Part shown: piece by piece, positions 7,730 through 15,645 of the stretch
Layout: each line of letters begins with the position of its first letter
Position numbering within the stretch: position 1 is the stretch's first letter
Assembly: GCA_035635075.1 (NCBI GenBank)
Contig: DASQBT010000149.1
Span: 1 to 20,414, forward strand
Reading direction: 5' to 3'
Length of the DNA: 20,414 bases
DNA from: DASQBT01 sp035635075
GTDB taxonomy: Bacteria; Pseudomonadota; Gammaproteobacteria; Burkholderiales; Thiobacillaceae
Notes under the pieces: model-generated
Told to the model about the DNA's origin: nothing
Seen by the model: the letters and a program-made list of their open reading frames with translations, nothing else
The model's database searches: none
Position numbers and translations under genes: made by a program

Positions 7730-8524
7730 ATGAATCCGGCGATGATACTTGCTGCAGGGCGTGGCGAGCGCATGCGTCCCCTGACCGACCACACCCCCAA
7801 ACCCCTGTTGCCGGTGGGGGGCAAGCCCTTGATCGTCTGGCATCTGGAAAAACTGGTGAAAGCGGGCTTCGGCCCCATCGTTATCAACCATTCCCACCTG
7901 GGGCAGGACCTAGAAGCCGTCCTCGGGAGGGGCGCGGCCTTCGGCACCGAGATCCGTTATTCCCGCGAGGCAGAGGCCCTGGAGACGGCGGGCGGCATTG
8001 CAACAGCGCTGCCGCTCTTGGACGCTGACATTTTCCCGGTCATCAACGGAGATATTTTCTGCGACTATGATTTCGCCAGGCTGGCGCAGGCAATAGAGAA
8101 CATCCGTCTAGGCCACCTTGCCCACCTGGTGCTGGTCGATAATCCGCCGCATCATCCACAGGGCGACTTCGTGCTGAGCGAAGAGGGCAGAGTGAGCGAC
8201 AAGGAATTGCGCCTCACTCCTCACCCGCCCGAAGATGCGAACGGTCTGTCAGAAGTCCAGGGCGCTCGCGGCCGTGCCCATCCCCGCGACGTGGAGCGCC
8301 TGCTTGCTGCTCGCACCCTCACATTCTCCGGCATTGGCGTCTATCACAGCGGCTTGTTCGCCCGCACCGAGGCCGGGAGGAAGGCCGCTCTGGCACCGTT
8401 GCTGCGCGCGGCCATGGCGCTAGGGAAAGTGGCCGGCGAGCATTACACTGGCCGCTGGGTCGATGTGGGCACACCGGAACGTTTGCGGGAACTAGACCAA
8501 GCCCTTAGCGAACAAATGTACTGA
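7730..8524 (+). CDS. murU: N-acetylmuramate alpha-1-phosphate uridylyltransferase MurU
   Basis: MurU converts MurNAc-1-phosphate and UTP to UDP-MurNAc, closing a recycling route that bypasses de novo synthesis and the fosfomycin target MurA. The protein starts MNPAMILAAG (ATG at 7730) and carries the sugar-nucleotidyltransferase signature AAGRGERMRPLT and PKPLLPVGGKP (about 8-33). It also has the metal-binding INGDIF (Asp108) and the C-terminal GRWVDVGTPERL block (241-252). It is 264 residues, longer than usual for this family. The extra length falls between GDFVLSEEGRVS (about 145-156) and LTFSGIGVY (197-205), where relatives have only a short turn. The inserted part is hydrophilic and rich in Pro, Arg and Glu. 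Its stop codon overlaps the pepP start by one base (TGATG). Confidence 0.93.
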   Translation: MNPAMILAAGRGERMRPLTDHTPKPLLPVGGKPLIVWHLEKLVKAGFGPIVINHSHLGQDLEAVLGRGAAFGTEIRYSREAEALETAGGIATALPLLDADIFPVINGDIFCDYDFARLAQAIENIRLGHLAHLVLVDNPPHHPQGDFVLSEEGRVSDKELRLTPHPPEDANGLSEVQGARGRAHPRDVERLLAARTLTFSGIGVYHSGLFARTEAGRKAALAPLLRAAMALGKVAGEHYTGRWVDVGTPERLRELDQALSEQMY

Positions 8525-9822
8525 TGAAGATTCAGACCTTCACAAACCGGCGGGCTCGCCTGGCGGAGCAGCTGCGGGAGGGCGTGGCCATTGTTGCCAA
8601 CGGGCCGGAAGTGACCCGCAACCGGGATAGCCATTATGCATACCGCTTCGACAGCTACTTCCATTATCTGACTGCGTTTCCCGAGCCCGAGGCGGTGTGC
8701 GTCGTGATTGCCGGCAAGTCACCGCGCTCCATCCTGTTTTGCCGCGACAAGGATGCCGAGCGGGAAATCTGGGATGGTTACCGATTTGGAGCCGAGGCGG
8801 CGCAGCGGGCCTTCGGCTTTGACGAGGCCTATTCCATCACCGAGCTGGACGAAAGACTGCCGGAACTGCTGGCCAACCAGCCGCGTCTTGCCTACGTGCT
8901 GGGAGTCGATAGCAATTGGGACGGCCGGGTTCTGGGCTGGTTAAATGCGGTGCGTGCCAAGTCCCGCGCCGGGGTCAGCGCACCGGAAGAGATCATTGAC
9001 GCGCGCCGCTGGCTGGACGAAATGCGCGTGATCAAGGACGAGACAGAGCTGGACGTCATGCGCCGCGCCGCGGCCATATCTTCCACCGCTCACCGGCGGG
9101 CCATGACGAAGACGCGCCCGGGAAAATTTGAGTATGAAATCGAGGCGGAGCTGCTGCACGACTTTGTCCGTCACGGTGCCCGCCATCCGGCCTACACTGC
9201 CATCGTCGCCGGCGGCGCCAATGCCTGTGTGCTGCACTATGTGGAGAACAGTTCGCAGCTTAAGGATGGCGACCTGCTGCTGATTGATGCGGGTTGCGAA
9301 CTGGAAGGTTACGCGTCCGACATCACCCGCACGTTTCCAGTGAAGGGCAAATTCTCCGGGCCGCAGCAAGCAGCTTACGAAATCGTTCTCCAGGCCCAGC
9401 TTGTGGCCATCGATACAGTCAGGCCCGGAACGCGCTGGAATGAACCCCATGAGGCAGCGCTGCGCATCCTGACCCAAGGCATGGTGGACCTGAAGCTGCT
9501 GCAGGGCGAGGTGGACGGTCTGATCGAGCAGGAAGCCTACAAGCGTTTTTACATGCACCGGACCGGGCACTGGCTGGGCCGCGATGTGCATGATGCAGGC
9601 GAATACAAGCTTCGGGGGGCATGGCGCCAACTTGAGGCCGGCATGGTGCTGACGGTGGAGCCGGGGCTTTACATCCGACCAGCCGAGGACGTGCCGGCAG
9701 CGTTTCACAATATCGGCATCCGCATTGAAGACGACGTGGCGGTGACCGAAACCGGGCATGAAGTGCTCAGCAGCGCGCCCAAGGCCGTGGCCGAGATTGA
9801 GGCGTGCATGGCAGGCCAGTGA
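8524..9822 (+). CDS. pepP: Xaa-Pro aminopeptidase (aminopeptidase P)
   Basis: PepP removes an N-terminal residue when it is followed by proline, using a two-metal (usually manganese) centre in the cytoplasm. The 432-residue protein has the AMP_N domain at about 1-130 and an M24 pita-bread catalytic domain at about 175-420. All five metal ligands are visible: Asp255 (IDAG), Asp266 (SDITRTFPV), His349 (TGHWLG), Glu379 (VEPGLY) and Glu402 (RIEDD). They lie close to the E. coli positions. The ATG at 8524 shares its first base with the murU stop, and there is no strong Shine-Dalgarno, so translation is probably re-initiated from murU. In many proteobacteria pepP precedes the ubiH/ubiF-type hydroxylase genes, as here. 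Confidence 0.96.
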   Translation: MKIQTFTNRRARLAEQLREGVAIVANGPEVTRNRDSHYAYRFDSYFHYLTAFPEPEAVCVVIAGKSPRSILFCRDKDAEREIWDGYRFGAEAAQRAFGFDEAYSITELDERLPELLANQPRLAYVLGVDSNWDGRVLGWLNAVRAKSRAGVSAPEEIIDARRWLDEMRVIKDETELDVMRRAAAISSTAHRRAMTKTRPGKFEYEIEAELLHDFVRHGARHPAYTAIVAGGANACVLHYVENSSQLKDGDLLLIDAGCELEGYASDITRTFPVKGKFSGPQQAAYEIVLQAQLVAIDTVRPGTRWNEPHEAALRILTQGMVDLKLLQGEVDGLIEQEAYKRFYMHRTGHWLGRDVHDAGEYKLRGAWRQLEAGMVLTVEPGLYIRPAEDVPAAFHNIGIRIEDDVAVTETGHEVLSSAPKAVAEIEACMAGQ

Positions 9823-9894
9823 TAGTGGGGTGCAGCGAGGCGTGACAGAAATTTATTCGGTTAGTCCGGTCCCCCCGTGTAAGAGAAAACGCTC

Positions 9895-11049
9895 ATGCAA
9901 GTTTCAGCAGATATTGTGATTGTCGGCGCCGGCCCGGTCGGCGCGGTCTGTGCACTGGCCCTCAAGCAGGCAGGGCGGGATCCCTTGGTGCTGGAAGCAC
10001 GAACGGCGGACCGGCCCTTGGACGACCGGCGTACGCTGGCCTTGTCGCACGGTTCGCGGCAGATTCTGGAACGGATCGGGGTGTGGGGCCGTCTGCGGGA
10101 ATTCACCCCCATCACGGCTATCCATGTTTCGCACAAGGGCGGTCTGGGACGGGCCGTCTTGACGGCCGGCGAAGAAGGCGTGCCGGCGCTGGGCTATGTG
10201 CTGTCCTATGGAGAATTGAACCGCGCCCTGCAGGAGGTTCTGCGGGCAAATCAGGTGAATGTCAGATTCGACGCGCCGGTGGCGGAAACCATTCCCGGTC
10301 TTGAATCGGCAAGACTGGTTATTGGTGGCGAGCATCCCGATCAGCTGGCCGCCCGCCTGGCCATCGTGGCGGACGGGGGAAGCGGTGAGCCGGCTCCGCC
10401 AGCCAAACTCAGGCGCGACTACGGGCAGGTTGCGGTCGTGGCCGAGGTCAAGACCGAACGCCCGCATTTGAACCTGGCCTATGAGCGGTTTACCGCGGAC
10501 GGGCCGGTAGCACTGCTGCCAAGAGGCGACGGCTATGCCTTGGTCTGGGTCTGCCCCCCGGAACAGGCAGAGCGCATCGCCGGTCTCGATGAGGAGGCGT
10601 TTCTGGCCGCGTTGCAGACCCATTTTGGCTACCGCCAGGGTCGCTTCCTCCAGGCTGGCGCGCGCGGCCAATTTCCCCTCAGGCTAATCTGGAGTGGGCC
10701 GGGCCGGGAGCCCCGGATGGTGCGCATCGGCAACGCCGCGCAAACTCTGCATCCGGTGGCAGGCCAGGGCTTCAACCTGGGCTTGCGCGATGCCTTTGAG
10801 CTGGCACGGATGCTCATCGATGCGGCAGACGACGACCCGGGGAAGCCGGCCCTGCTGAGAAGATTTGCGTCTGCCCGCCGCACCGACGCGCTGGGTGGCA
10901 TCGCGTTCACCGACTTTCTGGTGCGCAGCTTTTCCACCAACCTGGCGCCGGTGCGCCATGCGCGTGGCCTCGGACTGATGGTGCTGCAAGCCTGTCCGCC
11001 GCTCAGGCATTTCGTCGCCCGGCGCATGATGTTTGGGGCGAGAGGCTGA
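9895..11049 (+). CDS. ubiH: FAD-dependent 2-octaprenyl-6-methoxyphenol hydroxylase UbiH
   Basis: UbiH is a flavoprotein monooxygenase that adds a hydroxyl to the benzoquinone ring during aerobic ubiquinone synthesis. The 384-residue protein has an FAD-binding Rossmann motif at the N-terminus (VIVGAGPVGAVCALAL, GxGxxG at 11-16). It also has the second FAD motif near residue 279 as GNAAQTLHPVAGQGFNLG. Asn280 stands where most family members have Asp; this GNAAQTLHP form is characteristic of UbiH itself, which is why I prefer UbiH over UbiF or UbiI. The start at 9895 lies 72 bases after pepP, with only a weak AAGAGA upstream. The next hydroxylase starts at the TGATG junction (11047-11051). Confidence 0.9.
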   Translation: MQVSADIVIVGAGPVGAVCALALKQAGRDPLVLEARTADRPLDDRRTLALSHGSRQILERIGVWGRLREFTPITAIHVSHKGGLGRAVLTAGEEGVPALGYVLSYGELNRALQEVLRANQVNVRFDAPVAETIPGLESARLVIGGEHPDQLAARLAIVADGGSGEPAPPAKLRRDYGQVAVVAEVKTERPHLNLAYERFTADGPVALLPRGDGYALVWVCPPEQAERIAGLDEEAFLAALQTHFGYRQGRFLQAGARGQFPLRLIWSGPGREPRMVRIGNAAQTLHPVAGQGFNLGLRDAFELARMLIDAADDDPGKPALLRRFASARRTDALGGIAFTDFLVRSFSTNLAPVRHARGLGLMVLQACPPLRHFVARRMMFGARG

Positions 11050-12212
11050 TGCGCTATCACGCTGTGGTAGTGGGAGCGGGCCTGGTGGGAACGGCTTGCG
11101 CCCTGGCCCTGGAGCAACGCGGCCTGCAGGTGGCCATGATCGAATCACGCCCGCCATCCGAGCCGGCCCCGGACTGGGACAGCCGCATCTACGCTATCAG
11201 CCCGGCCAGTCAGAGCCTGTTGGAGAGCCTGGGTGTGTGGGGTCGCATGGATTCCAGCCGCTTGCAGGCGGTCTATCGCATGGACGTCTTCGGCGATGGC
11301 GCCGGGGTTCTGCGGCTGGATGCCTACGATTCGGGGACAGGGCGGCTGGCCACGATCCTGGAGTCCGGTCGTCTGCAATGGGCTCTGTGGCAGGCTGCCC
11401 GCCAATCCATCAACCTGGAAATCCTGAGCCCGGCCGCGATTCGGGAAATCCGCTTCGGGCAGCCTGTCTCACGCCTGGCGCTGGAAGACGGCCGGGAGCT
11501 GGAAACGGAACTGGTGATCGGCGCCGACGGCCGCGACTCCTGGGTGCGAGCCCAAGCCGGTTTCCAGGCGCTGCTCGAGTCCTATGCGCAGCTCGGTGTG
11601 GTTGCCAACTTTGCCGTGGATGGGAGGCATCAGGGCACTGCCTTTCAATGGTTTCGCAACGATGGCGTACTGGCTTGGTTGCCGCTGCCGGGCGAGAGGA
11701 TGTCCATGGTCTGGTCGACGGCGGAAGCGCATGGCAGGGAACTTCTGGCCCTGGACGAACCGACTTTGTGTGCTCGCGTGGCCAAGGCGGGGCAGAACCG
11801 GTTAGGAACCCTGTCCCTGCTGACACCCGCGGCGGCGTTTCCGTTGCGGCTCATGAAGCTGGCGGAAATCTGCAAGCCTGGCGTGGCCCTGGTCGGGGAT
11901 GCGGCCCACGGAGTCCATCCGCTTGCGGGTCAGGGCGTGAATCTGGGATTTGGCGATGTGGATAGCTTGGCTGCGCACCTGGCAAACCGGGGCCGGGCAG
12001 GCTGCGGCGATGTCCGCATCCTTGCCGCCCATGCCCGTGCTCGTGCCGAACCGGTGGCGCGAATGCAAGCTGTCACGGATAATCTGCATGACTTATTTGC
12101 TCGCACCGATAAGTTGAGCGGAACCCTGCGCAATGCGGGCATGTCTTTATTGAATCGTCTGCCCGTTGCCAAGTCCGCCCTGGTCCGTGAAGCCATGGGC
12201 ATAACCGATTAA
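11049..12212 (+). CDS. UbiF/UbiI-family FAD-dependent ubiquinone hydroxylase
   Basis: A second flavin monooxygenase of the UbiH/UbiF/VisC/COQ6 family, acting on another ring position in ubiquinone synthesis. The 387 residues include VVVGAGLVGTACALALEQRG (GxGxxG at 9-14), an internal VIGADGRDSWVR block, and GDAAHGVHPLAGQGVNLGFGD from about residue 283. The GDAAH form with Asp284 matches UbiF and UbiI rather than UbiH. Sequence alone does not show whether C5, C6 or both positions are targeted, since betaproteobacterial hydroxylases vary in regioselectivity. The ATG at 11049 shares a base with the ubiH stop, so the two are probably translated as a pair. The dsbC ribosome-binding site overlaps its stop codon. 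Confidence 0.92.
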   Translation: MRYHAVVVGAGLVGTACALALEQRGLQVAMIESRPPSEPAPDWDSRIYAISPASQSLLESLGVWGRMDSSRLQAVYRMDVFGDGAGVLRLDAYDSGTGRLATILESGRLQWALWQAARQSINLEILSPAAIREIRFGQPVSRLALEDGRELETELVIGADGRDSWVRAQAGFQALLESYAQLGVVANFAVDGRHQGTAFQWFRNDGVLAWLPLPGERMSMVWSTAEAHGRELLALDEPTLCARVAKAGQNRLGTLSLLTPAAAFPLRLMKLAEICKPGVALVGDAAHGVHPLAGQGVNLGFGDVDSLAAHLANRGRAGCGDVRILAAHARARAEPVARMQAVTDNLHDLFARTDKLSGTLRNAGMSLLNRLPVAKSALVREAMGITD

Positions 12213-12216
12213 GGAG
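12211..12216 (+). promoter_or_regulatory. Shine-Dalgarno AAGGAG fixing the dsbC GTG start
   Basis: AAGGAG overlaps the TAA stop of the preceding hydroxylase gene and sits seven bases before the GTG at 12224. It supports this GTG, which also gives a complete signal peptide. Confidence 0.75.
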
Positions 12217-12223
12217 TGTTTCC

Positions 12224-12940
12224 GTGAAGCTGCGTTTGTTTGTTGCCGGGTTGCTGTTGCTTGGCCTGCCCGCCCTTGCCTTGTCAGCCGAGGCCGATAT
12301 CCGTAAAGCCATTATCGCCAAATATCCTGGCGTGGATATTTCCGCTGTAACCAAGACCCCATACGGCGGCCTATATGAAGTGGTGATAGACGGGGACGTG
12401 ATCTACGCCACGGCGGACGGCAAATATCTGTTCATCGGCAATGTCGTGGATGTTGCGACCAAGCACAACCTGACGGCGGCGCGCATGGCCAAGCTGCAGG
12501 AAGTGAAATGGGACAGCTTGCCCTTCGCCCAGGCCATCAAGATCGTGAAGGGCAACGGAAGTCGCAAGCTGGCCGTGTTTTCCGACCCCGATTGTCCGTA
12601 TTGCCGGCGCTTCGAGAATGAGCTGACCAAGGTGGACAACGTGACCATCTATACGTTCTTGAGCCCAGTCGAGAGCCTGCACCCGGCCGCGATCAATGTC
12701 GCCAAGCAGATCTGGTGCGAGAAGGACCGCGTCGCGGCTTGGCATGACTACATGCTGAGGGCGGAAAAGCCCAAGGCCGCTCCTTCCTGCAAGAACCCGG
12801 TGGATGAAAATATTGCCCTGAGCAATCGGCTCAAGGTATCCGGTACGCCCACCCTGATATTCGAAAACGGCCAGCGCGTGCCGGGCATGATGCCGGCGGA
12901 CAAACTGGAAACCCTGCTGACGGCGGCCAAGGCGAAGTAA
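12224..12940 (+). CDS. dsbC: periplasmic thiol:disulfide isomerase DsbC
   Basis: DsbC is a V-shaped periplasmic dimer that reshuffles wrong disulfides and is kept reduced by DsbD. The GTG start at 12224 is supported by AAGGAG at 12211-12216. Residues 1-22 are a signal peptide (LFVAGLLLLGLPALALSA). The N-terminal dimerisation domain follows at about 23-80. The thioredoxin-fold domain carries the active-site Cys124-Pro-Tyr-Cys127 and cis-Pro209 (GTPTLIF). Cys165 and Cys189 probably form the structural disulfide seen in the family. The length of 238 residues is normal. In E. coli DsbC corrects LptD disulfides, and lptD is also in this window. The gene follows the second hydroxylase closely and precedes the methyltransferase by 11 bases. 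Confidence 0.95.
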   Translation: MKLRLFVAGLLLLGLPALALSAEADIRKAIIAKYPGVDISAVTKTPYGGLYEVVIDGDVIYATADGKYLFIGNVVDVATKHNLTAARMAKLQEVKWDSLPFAQAIKIVKGNGSRKLAVFSDPDCPYCRRFENELTKVDNVTIYTFLSPVESLHPAAINVAKQIWCEKDRVAAWHDYMLRAEKPKAAPSCKNPVDENIALSNRLKVSGTPTLIFENGQRVPGMMPADKLETLLTAAKAK

Positions 12941-12951
12941 GTTCCGCAAGC

Positions 12952-13563
12952 ATGAGTTTCTGGGATGAGCGATACGAACAGCCGGGTTATCTGTTTGGCG
13001 AAGCGCCCAACGCATTCCTGCTTAGCCAGGCGGGCCTGCTAAAAGCCGGTTGGCATGCGCTGTCGCTGGCGGATGGCGAAGGGCGCAACGGCATCTGGCT
13101 GGCAGAACAGGGCTTGCAAGTTCATGCCCTCGATTTCTCCTCGGTGGCGCTGGACAAGGCCAGGACGTGGGCGCAGCAGCGGGGTGTGGATGTGCGCTTC
13201 GAGCATGCCGATCTGCTTTGCTGGACATGGCCCGATGCAGCTTATGATCTGGTGGCGGCCATCTTCATCCAGTTCGCGGGACCCAAAGGCCGCGCGCTCA
13301 TGTTCGACGGCATACGCCGCGCCCTCAAGCCCGGCGGTCTACTGATTCTTCAAGGCTATACCCCGCGCCAACTTGAATACAGAACCGGCGGCCCGCCGGA
13401 AGCTGAAAACATGTATACCCAAGCGCTGCTGAAAGAAGCTTTTGGCGACTGGGAGACCCTGCATATGCAGGAGCATGATGATTTCATCAGCGAGGGCACC
13501 GGTCACCACGGCCGGTCGGCGTTGATCGATCTGGTGGCACGAAAGCCTGCCCTGTCGCGCTGA
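12952..13563 (+). CDS. class I SAM-dependent methyltransferase, substrate unknown
   Basis: A 203-residue Rossmann-fold methyltransferase. Motif I is SLADGEGRN at 38-46, with acidic Asp61 ending the second strand (HALDFSSVALDKA) for the SAM ribose. Later come FEHADLL and a post-motif strand FIQFAGP with ALKPGGLLILQGY. The N-terminal MSFWDERY ... GYLFGEAPNAFL resembles the TehB-like and thiopurine-type small methyltransferases that act on small molecules. The substrate cannot be read from the sequence. There is no signal peptide or membrane segment, so it is cytoplasmic. The ATG lies 11 bases after the dsbC stop with a weak ribosome-binding site. It is probably the last gene of the rightward operon that starts at amgK. 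The fold is certain; the function is open. Confidence 0.85.
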   Translation: MSFWDERYEQPGYLFGEAPNAFLLSQAGLLKAGWHALSLADGEGRNGIWLAEQGLQVHALDFSSVALDKARTWAQQRGVDVRFEHADLLCWTWPDAAYDLVAAIFIQFAGPKGRALMFDGIRRALKPGGLLILQGYTPRQLEYRTGGPPEAENMYTQALLKEAFGDWETLHMQEHDDFISEGTGHHGRSALIDLVARKPALSR

Positions 13564-13615
13564 TCACGAACGGCAGTCATTGAAGGCCGGACGGACGGAT
13601 GTGCGATTAGTGAAA

Positions 13616-13624
13616 TGATAGAAT
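13616..13624 (+). promoter_or_regulatory. candidate extended -10 element upstream of the TonB-like gene
   Basis: TGATAGAAT (13616-13624) fits an extended -10 pattern (TGn followed by TAGAAT) in the 130-base gap after the methyltransferase gene, 69 bases before the GTG at 13694. No convincing -35 is visible 17 bases upstream. Confidence 0.35.
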
Positions 13625-13693
13625 CGTCCAGTGACCCCGCGTGACCGCGCCAGCCTCATCATGAAGACGCCTCGACTCTGAGGCCTTGCCGTC

Positions 13694-14344
13694 GTGCAGC
13701 TTCCGGGCCCTGTTTCCCAATCCGTTTATCATTGGCGCCGTGTCGTAATTGCCCTTTGGCTTTCAGCTGCGGCTCATGCCGCAATTCTGGCCTTCATTCG
13801 TGTGGGTCCGGCCACAGCGCCTTCGTCCACGGGCGCGTTGCAGGTGAGGCTGGAAGCGTCGGCCACGGCAACTGTGCCCGCTGCTGCACCTGCTCCGACT
13901 GCGAGTCCAACCCTGCCGAAAACGCTGCCCGAGCCGGAAAAACAAGCGAGCGCCATTAACACGGCGCGGCCCCAGATCGACGAACCTGAACCGTCCAGCA
14001 TTCCCCACCTGGATCTACCCGAACTGGCGGACACCACGTATTACGACTCTCTGGCGCTGGATGTTCAGCCCGAAGCCGTAGGCGCCATCGAGGTACCCGA
14101 CCCCGATGCAGGATCACCCAACCCCCGCGTGGGCTACGTGAAACTGCAGCTCAAGCTCGAGGCGGATGGCCGGGTGAGCGAAACCAAGGTGCTGGAGTCC
14201 AATCTTCCGCCTGTGTACGAGGCGCTGGCGCTTGATACATTCGGCAAGGCGAAATTCACTCCCGGGCGCAGGAATGGCCGGGCGGTACGGGCACGAATCG
14301 TGATAGAGGTGAATTTCAATACACCCCAGCCCAACTCACGGTGA
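13694..14344 (+). CDS. TonB-family energy-transducing protein
   Basis: A 216-residue inner-membrane-anchored protein with TonB architecture. One transmembrane helix lies at about 16-36 (WRRVVIALWLSAAAHAAILAF, broken by basic residues at its start). An Ala/Pro-rich linker spans about 57-105, and a C-terminal domain lies at about 145-208 (VGYVKLQLKLEADGRVSE ... FTPGRRNGRAVRARIVIEVNF), the usual TonB_C pattern. TonB proteins transmit the proton-motive force from ExbB-ExbD to outer-membrane receptors. No exbB, exbD or receptor gene is present here. The helix lacks the exact SxxxH spacing I would want to call it canonical TonB, though Ser24 and His28 (SAAAH) are suitably placed. The GTG start at 13694 has only GAGG ten bases upstream. 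Its last nine bases overlap the end of mltA on the other strand. Confidence 0.8.
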   Translation: MQLPGPVSQSVYHWRRVVIALWLSAAAHAAILAFIRVGPATAPSSTGALQVRLEASATATVPAAAPAPTASPTLPKTLPEPEKQASAINTARPQIDEPEPSSIPHLDLPELADTTYYDSLALDVQPEAVGAIEVPDPDAGSPNPRVGYVKLQLKLEADGRVSETKVLESNLPPVYEALALDTFGKAKFTPGRRNGRAVRARIVIEVNFNTPQPNSR

Positions 14345-15550
14345 CCGGGTTGCGCTCTGCAGGGGATAGTCTTTAGGCAGCAGCACCCACAAGCGGCCTT
14401 TTTGCTTCATGCGGCCTGCCAGTTCGCCTGCCCCCGGGCCGACGCCGCAGAAGAGATCCGCCCGCACCGGACCCGCTATGGCGCCGCCCGTATCCTGGGC
14501 CATGACCAGCCGGTCCAAGGCTTGGTTGGAAAGGGGCTCGGTGGTTGAAAGAAATACCGGCGCGCCAAGCGGAATGAATTTTGGATCAACGGCAATGGAG
14601 CGGCCCACGGTCAGCGGCACGCCCAAGGCGCCAAGCGGTCCGCTGAGTTCATTGGGTAGTTCGCGGAAGAAAACATAGCTGGGGTTGCTGGCCAGCAGTT
14701 CGGGCAGTTTGTCCGGGTTCCTTCGCGCCCAGTCCTTGATGCCCTGCATCGAGGACTCCTCGAGTTTGAGTTCGCCTCGTTCCACCAGCAGTCTGCCGAT
14801 GGAACGATAGGGATGGCCGTTCTGGTCGGCGTAGCCGACGTGCATGCGCTCGCCATTGGGCAACTCAATGAGGCCCGACCCCTGGATCTGCAGAAAGAAC
14901 AGCTCCACTGGATCCTCCGCCCAGGCTATGGGCTGGGCCTCGAAGCGGCCATCTCCGCTTTCGATTTCGGCGCGGCTGTAATAAGGCACCAGTTTGTTGC
15001 CTTCCAGCCGGCCGCGTAGTCGCAGGTTTTTCAGCTCTGGGTAGAGGCTGCCCATATCAACGGCGATCAAGTCATTCGGCACGCCATAGACGGGGAAACG
15101 GGCGCCCTCGCTGGGTATCCGGTCGCCCTTGATCACGGGTTCGTAGTAGCCGGTGATGGTGCCATCAAGGCTGTTGTCTGCGCTCGCCACGGAATAGGGC
15201 AGGAAGTTCTCTTCAAAGAAGCGCTGTTGGGCGCTTGCATCCTTGGGGTCTACGGCGCGGGCCGTCGCGCAGATGGTTTGCCAGATGGCCTGATTCCTGA
15301 GGGCATCGCAGCTCTGCAGAAAGGCGGGCCAGGCTCCGCTGACCGATTGCGCATTCCAACTGGCAAGAGCAGGCCAGTCCACTGGGCGCAACTGGCCGGC
15401 GGAGGACTGTGTTGCGAATGGAACGGAAGGTAAAGGTGACGGAAGACGCAGTGGGGGCGCGGGGCGCGCTTCGACAATAGGTGGCAGGGTCTGGCAGGCG
15501 GCAAGGACCAATCCAACCAACAGCGCTGCAAAGCCATGCCGAAACGTCAT
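14336..15550 (-). CDS. mltA: membrane-bound lytic murein transglycosylase A (MltA)
   Basis: MltA cuts the glycan strands of peptidoglycan between MurNAc and GlcNAc, leaving 1,6-anhydro-MurNAc ends, and is anchored to the outer membrane as a lipoprotein. From the ATG at 15550 the protein has 404 residues. Residues 1-19 form a lipoprotein signal with lipobox LAAC and Cys19. The MltA domain includes GYYEPVIKG and YYSRAEIE, and the C-terminal 3D domain has VDPKFIPLGAPVF and AQDTGGAIAGPVRADLF. In that block Asp353 is the likely catalytic acid and Asp365 a conserved partner. An extended reading frame from 15628 would run through the micro-ORF upstream and is rejected. The start lies two bases after the micro-ORF stop, so translational coupling with it and apaG is likely. 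Confidence 0.95.
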   Translation of the reverse strand: MTFRHGFAALLVGLVLAACQTLPPIVEARPAPPLRLPSPLPSVPFATQSSAGQLRPVDWPALASWNAQSVSGAWPAFLQSCDALRNQAIWQTICATARAVDPKDASAQQRFFEENFLPYSVASADNSLDGTITGYYEPVIKGDRIPSEGARFPVYGVPNDLIAVDMGSLYPELKNLRLRGRLEGNKLVPYYSRAEIESGDGRFEAQPIAWAEDPVELFFLQIQGSGLIELPNGERMHVGYADQNGHPYRSIGRLLVERGELKLEESSMQGIKDWARRNPDKLPELLASNPSYVFFRELPNELSGPLGALGVPLTVGRSIAVDPKFIPLGAPVFLSTTEPLSNQALDRLVMAQDTGGAIAGPVRADLFCGVGPGAGELAGRMKQKGRLWVLLPKDYPLQSATRSP

Positions 15551-15552
15551 GG

Positions 15553-15645
15553 CTATTTTTTCATTGTCCACCAGACAAAGAAGAGCATGAGCCCCAGTGC
15601 GAATGCTGCTTCCAGAATCAGCAGCCAAGTGCCGTCCTTAAGCAT
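15553..15645 (-). CDS. 30-residue single-pass membrane micro-ORF between apaG and mltA
   Basis: This reading frame of 30 codons plus TAG starts with ATG immediately after the apaG TGA (TGAATG, no gap) and stops two bases before the mltA ATG. The peptide begins MLKDGTW, then has a hydrophobic segment of about 17-20 residues (from LLILEAAFALGLM to LFFVWW) and ends TMKK. The charge pattern is therefore a short polar N-terminus, one helix, and a basic C-terminus. It lies in a different frame from the upstream extension of mltA. The exact packing between two same-strand genes and the coherent membrane-helix composition argue for a real gene. I do not recognise it, and function is unknown. It could also serve mainly to couple translation of mltA to apaG. 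Confidence 0.65.
   Translation of the reverse strand: MLKDGTWLLILEAAFALGLMLFFVWWTMKK

Noticed and set aside
8941..9759. 272-residue minus-strand ORF opposite pepP
   Set aside because: It is a shadow; all metal ligands of PepP are intact on the plus strand and the antisense protein has no domain pattern.
11033..11965. 310-residue ORF overlapping the second hydroxylase gene
   Set aside because: A +1 frame shadow, Gly/Arg-rich, while the 11049 frame encodes a complete FAD monooxygenase.
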